From positions 248,001-312,000 of the forward strand of contig CAVRTB010000001.1 of the NCBI GenBank assembly GCA_963724065.1: 64,000 nucleotides of DNA, in the 5' to 3' direction. This document shows positions 41,372 through 49,767 of this stretch, piece after piece. Position 1 is the stretch's first letter, and each line of letters begins with the position of its first letter. The position numbers and the translations under genes are program-made. Under the pieces are notes generated by a model, which saw only the letters and a list, made by a program, of their open reading frames with translations, did no database searches and was not told where the DNA came from. Source of the stretch: DASRIA01 sp963724065 (GTDB taxonomy: Bacteria > Actinomycetota > Thermoleophilia > Solirubrobacterales > JBBDJG01).

Positions 41372-42550
41372 GTGAACGAGGTCGTGATCACGTCCGCGGC
41401 GCGCACCGCCGTCGGTCGCTACGGAGGGAGCTTGAAGGGCGTGGCACCCACGGACCTGGGCGCGACCGCGGTCAGGACCGCGATCGAGCGCGCCGCGATC
41501 GAGCCGGACCGCGTCGACCAGGTCGTGTTCGGCAACGTCATCCACTCGGCGCCCGAGGACATGTACATGGCGCGCGTGGTCGCGATCAAGGCCGGGATCC
41601 CGAAGGAGGTTCCGGCATTCACGGTCAACCGCCTCTGCGGCACCGGGGTGCAGGCGATCGTGTCGGCCGCGCAGACGATCGCGACCGGCGAGGCCGACGT
41701 GGCGGTCGCGGGCGGCGCCGAGTCGATGAGCCGCGGCCCGTACTGGATGCCCGACGTGCGCTGGGGCGCCCGCATGGGCGACACCGGGGTGGTCGACCCG
41801 GTCGTCGGAGGACTGACGGACCCGTTCGACCAGATCCACATGGGAGTTACGGCGGAGAACCTCGCGGAGTCGCACGACATCAGCCGCGAGGATCAGGACC
41901 GTTTCTCCGTCGAGTCGCACATGCGCGCGGCGAGGGCACAGGACGCGGGCCTGTTCGACGACGAGATCGTCCCGGTCGAGCTGAAGTCCAAGAAGGGGTC
42001 GACTGAGTTCGTGCGCGACGAGCATGTACGCCCCGACGCCAGCATGGAGGGGCTCGGCAAGCTGAAGCCGGTGTTCAAGCCCGACGGCACGGTGACCGCC
42101 GGCAACGCATCGGGCATGAACGACGCGGGCGGCGCGGTCGTGCTGATGTCGGCTCAGAAGGCCGAGGAGCTGGGCGTGCCGGTCCGCGCGCGGATCCTGT
42201 CCTACTCGTACTGCGGCGTCGACCCGAGGATCATGGGCATCGGCCCTGTCCCCGCGGTGCGCAAGGCGATGGAGCGCGCCGGCCGCTCACTCGACGACGT
42301 CGACGTGATCGAGCTGAACGAGGCGTTCGCGGCCCAGTCACTCGCGGTGATGAAGGACCTCGACCTCGATCCCGAGAAGGTGAACCCCAACGGCGGCGCG
42401 ATCGCCCTGGGCCACCCGATCGCGGCGACAGGCGCGGTGATCACGGCAAAGATCCTCTACGAGATGGAGCGCAAGGGTCAGGAGCTCGGGCTTGTGACCC
42501 TGTGCATCGGTGGCGGACAGGGCATTGCGATGCTCTTGAGCCGGAACTAG
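41372..42550 (+). CDS. Acetyl-CoA C-acetyltransferase (thiolase)
   Basis: 392 residues from GTG 41372, preceded by aggagga. Catalytic residues: Cys89 in NRLCGTGVQAI, His in IALGHPIAATGA and Cys in LVTLCIGGGQG; NEAFA is also present. It condenses or cleaves acetoacetyl-CoA/3-ketoacyl-CoA. It is the first of three co-directional genes with SCP2-like and aldehyde dehydrogenase genes (25 nt, then 1-nt overlap), suggesting a lipid or sterol side-chain degradation unit. Confidence 0.94.
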   Translation: MNEVVITSAARTAVGRYGGSLKGVAPTDLGATAVRTAIERAAIEPDRVDQVVFGNVIHSAPEDMYMARVVAIKAGIPKEVPAFTVNRLCGTGVQAIVSAAQTIATGEADVAVAGGAESMSRGPYWMPDVRWGARMGDTGVVDPVVGGLTDPFDQIHMGVTAENLAESHDISREDQDRFSVESHMRAARAQDAGLFDDEIVPVELKSKKGSTEFVRDEHVRPDASMEGLGKLKPVFKPDGTVTAGNASGMNDAGGAVVLMSAQKAEELGVPVRARILSYSYCGVDPRIMGIGPVPAVRKAMERAGRSLDDVDVIELNEAFAAQSLAVMKDLDLDPEKVNPNGGAIALGHPIAATGAVITAKILYEMERKGQELGLVTLCIGGGQGIAMLLSRN

Positions 42551-42575
42551 TTTTCGAGGAACCGAGGAGGTTGCA

Positions 42576-42995
42576 ATGCCTGTCTTCAAAGACGACCAAG
42601 AGGTCTATCAGTACATCGGCAAGCTGTTCCAGGACCTCGCGAACGACGACGAGCTCGGGCCGAAGTTCCGGCGCGCCGACACGATCGTGCAGTACAAGTA
42701 CTCCAACCCCGACTCGCAGATCACCGTCAAGATGAAGGACGGCGAGGAGGGCGAGGTCGACTTCGGGCCCACCGACATGCAGCCGGAGATCGTGATGGCG
42801 ATGGAGGCCGACGTCGCGCACAAGTTCTGGCTCGGCAAGGTGAACGTGACGATGGCGCTCGCGAAGGGCCAGATGAGGGCGAAGGGCCCGGTGGCGAAGA
42901 TCCTCAAGCTCGTCCCCCTGGTGAAGCCGGTGTTCCCGCTCTACCAGAAGATGCTCGAGGAGCAAAACCGTGACGACCTGCTGAAGGCGGCCTGA
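42576..42995 (+). CDS. SCP2 sterol-binding-domain protein
   Basis: 139 residues with the SCP2 fold pattern: QITVKMKDGEEGEVDFGP, the hydrophobic pocket strand DVAHKFWLGKVNVTMALAKG and helix AKGPVAKILKLVPLVKPVFP. A strong gaggagg site precedes ATG 42576. SCP2 proteins bind acyl-CoA or sterols and often stand beside thiolases (eukaryotic SCPx is a thiolase-SCP2 fusion), as here. The stop overlaps the next gene (TGATG). Confidence 0.85.
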   Translation: MPVFKDDQEVYQYIGKLFQDLANDDELGPKFRRADTIVQYKYSNPDSQITVKMKDGEEGEVDFGPTDMQPEIVMAMEADVAHKFWLGKVNVTMALAKGQMRAKGPVAKILKLVPLVKPVFPLYQKMLEEQNRDDLLKAA

Positions 42996-44524
42996 TGGCG
43001 CTCGGCACGCAGGCGCCCACAGAGGTCCGGCACTTCAAGAACTACATCGGCGGCGAGTGGGTCGACTCAGCCTCGGGTGACACGTTCGACGTCGTCAATC
43101 CGGCGACCGAGGAGGTGTTCGCTACCGTGCCGAGTTGCGGGCGCGAGGACGCCCAGCGTGCGATCGCCGCGGCGCGGGAGACGTTCGACTCCGGCGTGTG
43201 GAGCGGCATGGAGCCGGAGGAGCGCAAGCGCATCCTGCTGTCGGTGCTAGAGCGGTTCTCCGAGCTCGAAGACGAGCTCGCGACGATGGAGACGAAGCAG
43301 GCCGGGATGACGATCCGCGCGACGAGCACCGTGGTGATCGGCTACTGCCTGAGCCACTGGGACTACTTCTCGAGCCAGGCGACCCGCCCGACCCAGGAGG
43401 CGCTCGAGCCGGTCAGCTATCCGACCCATTCGTACAACTTCGTGCTGCGCGAGCCGGTCGGCGTCTGCGCCGGCATCATCCCGTGGAACTTCCCGCTCGT
43501 GATGGCGGTCTGGAAGCTCGCGCCCGCGCTGGCGATGGGCAACACGTGCGTCTTGAAGCCCGCGTCGAACACTCCGCTGACGGCGCTCCAGCTCGCCGAG
43601 ATCCTCGACGGCACCGATCTGCCGAAGGGCGTCGTCAACGTCATCACGGGCGGCGGATCGACCGTCGGCGAGGAGCTCGCCTCGCACCCCGACGTCGACA
43701 AGGTGTCGTTCACCGGGTCGACGGTGGTGGGGCGGCGCATCATGCAGCTCGCGTCGAGCACGATCAAGAAGACGACGCTCGAGCTCGGCGGCAAGTCACC
43801 GAACATCGTGTTCGAGGACGCCGACATGGAGCAGGCGGTCGACGGCGCGCTGTGGGCGACGTTCTTCCACCAGGGGCAGGTCTGCGAGTCCGGTACACGG
43901 CTGCTGGTGCCCGAGTCGATCCACGACGAGTTCGTCGAGCGCCTCGTCGAGCGCGCGAAGCAGATCAAGGTCGGCGACACGATGGACTACGACTCCGACC
44001 TCGGGCCGCTCGTCTCCGCGCAGCAGCGCGAGACCGTCGAGGGCTACGTGCGGATCGGCAAGGAGGAAGGTGCGAAGCTCGTGCTCGGCGGAGGGCGCCC
44101 GCAGGGCGCGGAGTATGAACGCGGCTACTGGTTCGAGCCGACGATCTTCACCGAGGTGGAGAACTCGATGACGATCGCGCAGGAGGAGATCTTCGGCCCC
44201 GTGCTGTCGGTGTTGAAGTTCAAGGACGACGACGACGCGATCCGGATCGCGAACGACTCGATCTACGGCCTCGCGTCAGGCGTGTGGTCGACCGACCCCG
44301 ATCGGTGCCTGGAGACGGCGAAGCGGCTGAAGGCCGGCACGGTGTGGATCAACGACTTCCACCTGATCAACTGCGTCGCCCCGTTCGGCGGTTACAAGCA
44401 GTCGGGCATCGGCCGCGAGATGGCCGGCTACGGGCTCAACGAGTACACCGAGGTGAAGCACGTGCACTGGGACCTCGGCACGCCGAAGGAGCAGAAGATG
44501 TTCGGGGTGATCCTTTCGGAATGA
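42995..44524 (+). CDS. NAD(P)-dependent aldehyde dehydrogenase
   Basis: 509 residues. Oxidises aldehydes to acids. Motifs: PWNFPLVMAVWKLAPALAMG, FTGSTVVGRRIM (nucleotide binding), Glu in LELGGKSPNIVF and catalytic Cys in HQGQVCESGTRL; NDFHLINCVAPFGGYKQSGI at the end. It is translationally coupled to the SCP2 gene. A DUF779 gene, often found beside ALDH genes, is 1 kb downstream. Confidence 0.94.
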   Translation: MALGTQAPTEVRHFKNYIGGEWVDSASGDTFDVVNPATEEVFATVPSCGREDAQRAIAAARETFDSGVWSGMEPEERKRILLSVLERFSELEDELATMETKQAGMTIRATSTVVIGYCLSHWDYFSSQATRPTQEALEPVSYPTHSYNFVLREPVGVCAGIIPWNFPLVMAVWKLAPALAMGNTCVLKPASNTPLTALQLAEILDGTDLPKGVVNVITGGGSTVGEELASHPDVDKVSFTGSTVVGRRIMQLASSTIKKTTLELGGKSPNIVFEDADMEQAVDGALWATFFHQGQVCESGTRLLVPESIHDEFVERLVERAKQIKVGDTMDYDSDLGPLVSAQQRETVEGYVRIGKEEGAKLVLGGGRPQGAEYERGYWFEPTIFTEVENSMTIAQEEIFGPVLSVLKFKDDDDAIRIANDSIYGLASGVWSTDPDRCLETAKRLKAGTVWINDFHLINCVAPFGGYKQSGIGREMAGYGLNEYTEVKHVHWDLGTPKEQKMFGVILSE

Positions 44525-44557
44525 CGTCATTTGCTTAGCCGCACATGACGGGAGCTC

Positions 44558-45526
44558 CTAGGGACCCGCCTTTCGCCGGGCCAGCTCGGTTTTCGCCTTC
44601 TTGCGATACCGCCTGACCTTGCTGAAGTTCTCCCTGTAGGCCTGGAGCTTCGACTTCGGGAGCTCGAAGCCGCCCACGAACTTGTGGGGGACGAGCGACC
44701 ACTCCCTGTTGTCCGGCACGAGGTCGCCGCGCACCTGGAAGTTTGCCTGCCACCTGAATTCGGGATCGTGCTCGTGCGCCGTGAGGCACGCGCGCGTCGG
44801 GACGGCCGGCATCCATTCGGGCATCGCGCCCAGCCGCACGCGGCCTCCGCTACGGTCCGGCGTGATCCGCAGGCGCGTGGACATCGGGAACCCGTCGGGC
44901 CCGACGACCGACAGCACCGCCGTGGCGTGGCGGCGGCCCAGCGTCTCCATGCGATCGTCCCAGGCGGGAGATCCGCCCTCGGGCGGGGGCCGGTCCACCT
45001 CCGGCTCCGCGGAGTGCTTCGAGCGCACCTCCTCGAGGTGCGAGTCGTAGAGGGTCGGCTCACCGGAGAAGTCTCCGTCGCTCCACACGAGCACCCGCTC
45101 CGGGCGCACGTAGATGTAGAGGCGGGTGTAGTACCAATCGAAGAATCCGCGCATGAAGGCCGGCGGATGCAGCTCCTTCGTCGCCGGCAGCTTCTCGCCG
45201 CTCTCGCGCCAGTAGCGCTCGCGGTTCGCCTCGAGGTTGGTGTCGTCGACCTGCGCCGTGCCCTGCACGAGCACCGCGCACGGGTCGTCGATGCCCGAGC
45301 CGGTCGGGTCCGAGAAGAGCAGCGAGACCTGGGGGTTGCGCGCTGCGTCGTCGGCCTTCTTGGGATAGCCGACCCCCGTGGTGATGTCGATCGCCCCGCC
45401 GCCGGGACGGTAGTAGGGCGTCACCGGCCACGTGATCGGCTGCCCGGACGCGTCGACCGTCGTCAGCTCGGTGGTCACGAAGCGCTCGAAGACACGCTGG
45501 ACGTCGGCCGGGAGGGAGGCGGTCAT
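44558..45526 (-). CDS. Pyridoxamine-5'-phosphate-oxidase-like split-barrel protein, probably two-domain
   Basis: 322 residues from ATG 45526. The first half (FERFVTTELTTVDASGQPIT, PQVSLLFSDPTGSG, VLVQGTAQVDD) is a PNPOx/F420-type split barrel; the second half (HATAVLSVVGPDGFPMSTRL to RACLTAHEHDPEF) repeats it. The C-terminal ~50 residues are Lys/Arg-rich. Cofactor (FMN, F420 or heme) cannot be told from sequence. It is divergent from the DUF779 gene across only 21 bp, and both -10 elements overlap. Confidence 0.75.
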   Translation of the reverse strand: MTASLPADVQRVFERFVTTELTTVDASGQPITWPVTPYYRPGGGAIDITTGVGYPKKADDAARNPQVSLLFSDPTGSGIDDPCAVLVQGTAQVDDTNLEANRERYWRESGEKLPATKELHPPAFMRGFFDWYYTRLYIYVRPERVLVWSDGDFSGEPTLYDSHLEEVRSKHSAEPEVDRPPPEGGSPAWDDRMETLGRRHATAVLSVVGPDGFPMSTRLRITPDRSGGRVRLGAMPEWMPAVPTRACLTAHEHDPEFRWQANFQVRGDLVPDNREWSLVPHKFVGGFELPKSKLQAYRENFSKVRRYRKKAKTELARRKAGP

Positions 45527-45533
45527 CGAGGCG

Positions 45534-45541
45534 AGTATAAG
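45534..45541. promoter_or_regulatory. Bidirectional overlapping -10 element (AGTATAAG)
   Basis: Read rightward, TATAAG (45536-45541) is 6 nt before ATG 45548 of the DUF779 gene. Read leftward, TATACT (45534-45539) is 7 nt before ATG 45526 of the split-barrel gene. The 21-bp gap is too small for separate promoters, so one symmetrical TA box probably drives both leaderless genes. Confidence 0.6.
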
Positions 45542-45547
45542 TTCCTC

Positions 45548-45895
45548 ATGGTGGGAGGCAACGAGATCAGGGTCGTGTTGACGGATGAGGCTGTCGACGT
45601 GGTCGATCGCGTCCGCGCGGCGCGGGGCCCGGACCTCAGTCTCGTGATCGGGAACGGGTGCTGCGACTCGACCGCTCCATTCCTGTTCGCAGGCTACTTC
45701 GCGGGCCCGAACGAGCTCGAGGTGGCGACGGTCGACGGCCTTCGCGTGTTCGTGGACAGGGCGATCGCGCCTTCGTTCGAGGGCCGCGAGGTGGTGGTCG
45801 ACGCGAGCGCCGGTGACGTCCAGCCCGACAGCTTCTCGTGCGAGGCCGAGCTGGGATTCCGCTTCACGCTGGACCGCCTCCCGGCGGTCGGGTAG
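45548..45895 (+). CDS. DUF779 family protein
   Basis: 115 residues from ATG 45548. Recognised by the conserved DLSLVIGNGCCDSTAPFLF and the ending CEAELGFRFTLDRLP. DUF779 genes frequently adjoin aldehyde dehydrogenase genes; the biochemical role is unestablished. The Gly-Cys-Cys-Asp motif could bind metal. The stop lies 25 nt from the convergent NUDIX stop. Confidence 0.8.
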   Translation: MVGGNEIRVVLTDEAVDVVDRVRAARGPDLSLVIGNGCCDSTAPFLFAGYFAGPNELEVATVDGLRVFVDRAIAPSFEGREVVVDASAGDVQPDSFSCEAELGFRFTLDRLPAVG

Positions 45896-45920
45896 CGCTA
45901 GTGACCCTCCCAGAAACGTC

Positions 45921-46682
45921 TCACCGGAAACGGCGGACTCCGGAACCACCATGCGGCGTCCTCGGTCGCCCACGTACCCACCGGTACGTGGGCTCCCTGC
46001 GTCCTTGCCTGGCGGCCCCGGAGCCGCGCCGGTTCCTGGCGAACGTTCCCGGGCGGGCCACGTAGCCGTAGTCGCCCGGCAGCAAGATGCGCGGCTCGAG
46101 ACCACTCGCGTCCACCCGCGGCAAGATCGGCTCGACGTGGGCGTCGCGTGCCGCCGCGAGCGCCTCCTCGGCGTTCGCGTACCGCGCCAGCACCTCGAGC
46201 TTGTGGATCGTCGGGAAGACGAGCAGCATCTCCCCACGCTGGTGGCGGGCAAGCGCCGCGGCGGGCGAGAGCCAGGCGGTCTCCACGATCTCCTCGCCGT
46301 CGGGCTCGGGGGACGAGTGCGCCGGCGCGAGCGCCAGGTAGAACCACGTGTCGTAGCGGACTTTCACCTGCTCCGGCGTGATCCAGCGCGCGAAGGGGAC
46401 GAGCGCGTCCGGATCGGTCAGCGCGACACCCGCCTCCTCCGCGAGCTCGCGGATCGCCGTCAGCCGGTGGGCCCGGTCGTCCGTGCCGTCGCCGTCGACC
46501 GCGCCGCCCGGAAACACCCAGACATTCGCCATGAACCGTGCCGCGGAGGTGCGCCTGCCCATCAGCAGCTGGAGGCCGGCCGCGCGGTGCTTCCCGCCGC
46601 GCCGCAGGAGGATCACCGCGGCGGCCGGCCGCGCGTCGGCGGGCGGGCCCGCGTTCAGCTCCTCGATGTGCTCGTCGGCCAC
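45921..46682 (-). CDS. NUDIX hydrolase, possible 3'-end frameshift
   Basis: 253 residues from a GTG start. Nudix box: GGAVDGDGTDDRAHRLTAIR then ELAEEAGV (G-x5-E is relaxed, REx2EE is intact). It hydrolyses nucleoside diphosphates linked to another moiety. The last ~25 residues (GRREPTYRWVRGRPRTP onward) are atypical, while the -1/+1 frame over the same DNA ends with a very protein-like GTWATEDAAWWFRSPPF ... WEGH and stops at 45898. A 10-bp inverted repeat (45969-45992) sits where the frames cross, so a frameshift or sequencing error is possible. Confidence 0.75.
   Translation of the reverse strand: MADEHIEELNAGPPADARPAAAVILLRRGGKHRAAGLQLLMGRRTSAARFMANVWVFPGGAVDGDGTDDRAHRLTAIRELAEEAGVALTDPDALVPFARWITPEQVKVRYDTWFYLALAPAHSSPEPDGEEIVETAWLSPAAALARHQRGEMLLVFPTIHKLEVLARYANAEEALAAARDAHVEPILPRVDASGLEPRILLPGDYGYVARPGTFARNRRGSGAARQGRREPTYRWVRGRPRTPHGGSGVRRFR
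45969..45992. repeat. 10-bp inverted repeat within the NUDIX 3' region
   Basis: CCCACGTACC and GGTACGTGGG are exact complements around a 4-nt loop (CACC). It lies at the point where the coding frame of the NUDIX gene appears to change. Confidence 0.6.
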
Positions 46683-46690
46683 GCCCCGCT

Positions 46691-46696
46691 GTCTTA
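46691..46696 (-). promoter_or_regulatory. Candidate -10 (TAAGAC) for the NUDIX gene
   Basis: On the minus strand TAAGAC is 8 nt before the GTG at 46682. The 51-bp divergent gap also serves rubredoxin. Confidence 0.4.
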
Positions 46697-46733
46697 CCGG
46701 AGGCGGGGCGCGTATGTCAAACTAACGCGCGTC

Positions 46734-46916
46734 TTGGCCGAGGCAGCGACAACCCAGAAGTGGATCTGCGAGTCGTGCGGGTTCATCTACGATCCGGACG
46801 AGGGCGATCCCGACGGCGGCCTTGCTCCGGGCACTGCATTCGACGACATCCCGGCTGACTGGTTCTGCCCGGTCTGCGGGGCGCGGAAGAAGGATTTCGT
46901 CCCGTACGAGGAGTGA
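46734..46916 (+). CDS. Rubredoxin
   Basis: 60 residues from a TTG start (MAEAATTQKWICESCGFIYD). The Fe(Cys)4 site is C-x2-C-G (CESCG) and C-P-x-C-G (CPVCG), and the middle DPDEGDPDGGLAPGTAFDDI with WFCP is typical. It is a small one-electron carrier, in actinobacteria often serving alkane hydroxylases or oxidative-stress enzymes; neither is adjacent here. No ATG or GTG lies in frame near the conserved start. Confidence 0.92.
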   Translation: MAEAATTQKWICESCGFIYDPDEGDPDGGLAPGTAFDDIPADWFCPVCGARKKDFVPYEE

Positions 46917-46920
46917 ACGG

Positions 46921-48213
46921 CTAGGCGGCCCTCGCAAGCGCCGGGGCGGCCGTCGCCGCCGCGATCGAATCGGCCACCACCTCCACGAGTTCCTCGAGCA
47001 CGTCCGGCTCGATCGACAGCGGCGGCATCAGGACCAGCACGTCGCCGAGCGGGCGCACGATCGCTCCCCGGCGGCGTGCCTCGAGGGTGACCGCGTGGGC
47101 GATGCGCTCGCCGGGCTCGAACGGGCCGATTTCGATCCCGCACATCAGGCCGAGCGTCCTCACCTCCCGCACGTGGCGGAGCGGGGCCACGAGGTCCGAC
47201 AGCAGCTGGTCGAGCAGCGCGACGGTGCCCTCGAGGCGCTCGAGCGTGCGCTCCTCCTCGAATACGTCGAGCGACGCAAGCGCGGCCGCGCACGCAAGCG
47301 CGTTGCCCGTGTACGTGTGGCCGTGGAAGAAGGTCCTGAACTCGTCGAACTCGCCGAGGAAGCCCTCATAGATCCGCTCCGTGGCGAGCGTCGCGGCGAG
47401 CGGCATGTAGCCGCCGGTGAGGCCTTTCGCGAGACACATGAGGTCCGGGGCGACGCCCTCGTGCTCACAGGCGAACATCCGCCCGGTGCGACCGAAGCCG
47501 GTCGCGACCTCGTCGCACACGAGGAACACGTCGTGGCGGTCGCACAGCTCGCGCACCGCGCGCAGGTACCCCGGCGGCTGGAGCAGCATCCCCGCGGCCC
47601 CCTGGACGAGCGGCTCGACGACCACCGCCGCGATCTCGTCGCCGTGCTCGGCCAGCACGCGCGCGAGCGCCTGCGCATCGCCGGCCGGCACGCGATGGGC
47701 GTCGAACAGCAGCGGCCGGTACATCGAGTGGAACAGCTCGATCCCGCCGAGCGAGACGGATCCGATCGTGTCGCCGTGGTAGGAGTTCTCGAGGTACACG
47801 AACGATGTCCGGGACGGGCGCTTGTCCGTCGCCTGCTGCCAGTACTGGAAGGTCATCTTCAGCGCGATCTCGACCGCCGTCGAACCGCTGTCCGAGTAGA
47901 AGACGCGCGAGAGGGAGCCCGGTGCGAGCGCGACCAGCCGGCGCGCGAGCTCCTCGGCGCCCGGGTGCGAGAGGCCGAGCATCGTCGTGTGGGCGACGCG
48001 GCCGAGCTGCTCCCGCACGGCGGCGTCGATCCGAGGGTGGCGGTGGCCGTGGACGTTGCACCAAAGCGAGGAGACGCCGTCGATGTAGCGGCGGCCCTCT
48101 GTGTCGACCAGCCAGCTGCCCTCGCCCGATTCGATCACGGGCGCGCTCTCTTCCGCGAAGCCCCGCATCTGCGTGAAGGGATGCCAGACGGGGGAATCGG
48201 GGCGGGCGAGCAT
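46921..48213 (-). CDS. bioA: Adenosylmethionine-8-amino-7-oxononanoate aminotransferase
   Basis: PLP enzyme that converts KAPA to DAPA in biotin synthesis. It has 430 residues from ATG 48213; the long upstream open frame is antisense to the neighbouring gene and rejected. It contains WHPFTQMRGFAEE and SLWCNVHGHRHP, the PLP-Asp region VCDEVATGFGRTG and the Schiff-base Lys in LAKGLTGGYMPLAAT. It is separated from bioBFD by the convergent/divergent membrane gene 48256-49767. Confidence 0.93.
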   Translation of the reverse strand: MLARPDSPVWHPFTQMRGFAEESAPVIESGEGSWLVDTEGRRYIDGVSSLWCNVHGHRHPRIDAAVREQLGRVAHTTMLGLSHPGAEELARRLVALAPGSLSRVFYSDSGSTAVEIALKMTFQYWQQATDKRPSRTSFVYLENSYHGDTIGSVSLGGIELFHSMYRPLLFDAHRVPAGDAQALARVLAEHGDEIAAVVVEPLVQGAAGMLLQPPGYLRAVRELCDRHDVFLVCDEVATGFGRTGRMFACEHEGVAPDLMCLAKGLTGGYMPLAATLATERIYEGFLGEFDEFRTFFHGHTYTGNALACAAALASLDVFEEERTLERLEGTVALLDQLLSDLVAPLRHVREVRTLGLMCGIEIGPFEPGERIAHAVTLEARRRGAIVRPLGDVLVLMPPLSIEPDVLEELVEVVADSIAAATAAPALARAA

Positions 48214-48219
48214 CGGGCG

Positions 48220-48229
48220 ATGGTAGCCT
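48220..48229. promoter_or_regulatory. Overlapping divergent -10 elements for bioA and the membrane spermidine-synthase-like gene
   Basis: Leftward TACCAT (48220-48225) is 6 nt before the bioA ATG; rightward TAGCCT (48224-48229) is 26 nt before ATG 48256. The two share the GGTA step in a 42-bp gap. Confidence 0.45.
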
Positions 48230-48255
48230 CGCCTGCGGTCGGGAACCGTCCCTGA

Positions 48256-49767
48256 ATGAAGCGAGCGTCGAAGCGCGATCTGCCCCCGCTCGGCCTGCTC
48301 GTGTTCGTGGTGGGGGCCGCTTCCCTGGGCGCGGAGATTGCCGCCGCGCGCCTGATGGCCCCGTTCTTCGGAGCGTCCACGATCGTGTGGGCAAACACGA
48401 TCGGCGTCGTGCTCGTGTCGCTCGCCGTCGGCTACTGGCTCGGAGGGCGCTTCGCCGATCGCAACCCCCACAAGGAGGGCCTCTGCGCCCTCGTGCTGAT
48501 CGCGGGCCTGGGCATCGCGCTGATCCCGTTCGCCGCGGACCCGTTCCTCGACGTTTCGGTTGACGCCCTCGACGAGGTCTCCGCGGGCGCCTTCATCGGC
48601 TCGCTCGTCGCCGTCACGGTGCTGGTGGCGCCCCCGGTGATGCTGCTTGGAGCCGCGTCGCCCTACGCGATCCGGCTCGCGGTCGAGCGCATCGAGGAGA
48701 GCGGCACCGTCGCTGGGCGCATGTACGCGATCTCGACACTCGGGAGCCTGGTCGGGGTGCAGTTGGCCGCGCTCGCGCTGATTCCTTGGGTGGGGACGCG
48801 GCGCACCTTTCTGTTGTTCGGCTTGCTGTGCGCGGTCGTGGCCCTGACCGGGGTGCGCCGCCGCGCCGCGATCGTCGTGCCGGCGACGATCGTCGCGCTG
48901 CTCGCCGCGCCCGTGGGAACGATCAAGGCGGCAGGCGACGGGACCGTGCTCGAGGAGGTGGAGACGGAGTACCAGTATGCGCGCGTGATCGAGGACCCCG
49001 ACGGCGAGCGCACGCTCGAGCTGAACGAGGGTCAGGCGGTCCACTCCCTGTACCGGCCGGGCTCGTATCTGACCGGCGACTACTGGGACGAGTTCCTCGT
49101 GCTTCCCTTCGCGGCCGGTGCCCGTCCGCCCCGCAGCGTCGCGATCCTCGGCAACGGCGCCGGGACGACCGCGCGCGCGCTCGGTCATTACTTTCCGCGG
49201 ACGGACGTCGACGCGGTGGAGATCGACCCCGAGCTGACCCGGCTGGGCCGGCGGTGGTTCGACCTGCGCAACGCCCGGATGGACGTGCACCACGACGACG
49301 CGCGCCCGTACCTGCGCCGCACCGGCGAGCGCTACGACGCGATCCTCGTCGACGTATACCGCCAGCCCTACATCCCGTTCTATCTGGCGACGCGGGAGTT
49401 CTTCGAGCTCGCAAGGGAGCGACTGCGCCCGGGCGGCACGGTGATCGTGAACGTCGGTCATCCCGAAGGACAGGAAGAGCTCGACCAGGTGCTCGGCGCG
49501 ACGATGGGTGCGGCCTTTCGAAACGTCGTGCGCGATCCGAGCGAGGACACCAACACGATGATCCTGGCGAGTGACGGGCCCGCCTCGGGGCGGCGTCTGC
49601 GGCGCGCCGCGGCGTCGCTGCCCGCCGAGTTGCGGGCGCCCGCGATTGCCGCTGCCGCTCGCATCACGCCCCGGCTGCCGGGCGGCTCCGTCTACACCGA
49701 CGACAAGGCGCCGGTCGAGTGGCTGATAGATGAGTCGATCGTCAAATACGCTGCCGACGGCGAGTGA
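48256..49767 (+). CDS. Membrane-fused spermidine synthase-like protein
   Basis: 503 residues. About seven hydrophobic helices fill residues 10-230 (LGLLVFVVGAASLGAEIAAA, LMAPFFGASTIVWANTIGVV). The C-terminal half is a Rossmann methyltransferase-like spermidine synthase domain: AILGNGAGTTARALGHYFPR, the acidic DAVEIDPELTRLGRRW, and DAILVDVYRQPYIPFYLATR. Such fusions are widespread in bacteria; polyamine synthesis is not proven for them. It interrupts the biotin genes, and its TGA abuts the bioD stop (TGATCA). Confidence 0.85.
   Translation: MKRASKRDLPPLGLLVFVVGAASLGAEIAAARLMAPFFGASTIVWANTIGVVLVSLAVGYWLGGRFADRNPHKEGLCALVLIAGLGIALIPFAADPFLDVSVDALDEVSAGAFIGSLVAVTVLVAPPVMLLGAASPYAIRLAVERIEESGTVAGRMYAISTLGSLVGVQLAALALIPWVGTRRTFLLFGLLCAVVALTGVRRRAAIVVPATIVALLAAPVGTIKAAGDGTVLEEVETEYQYARVIEDPDGERTLELNEGQAVHSLYRPGSYLTGDYWDEFLVLPFAAGARPPRSVAILGNGAGTTARALGHYFPRTDVDAVEIDPELTRLGRRWFDLRNARMDVHHDDARPYLRRTGERYDAILVDVYRQPYIPFYLATREFFELARERLRPGGTVIVNVGHPEGQEELDQVLGATMGAAFRNVVRDPSEDTNTMILASDGPASGRRLRRAAASLPAELRAPAIAAAARITPRLPGGSVYTDDKAPVEWLIDESIVKYAADGE

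Noticed and set aside
48214..49461. Upstream extension of the bioA frame to an 846-residue protein.
   Set aside because: The extension is antisense to the spermidine-synthase-like gene and has low-complexity composition; ATG 48213 with a -10 box 6 nt upstream fits the family N-terminus.
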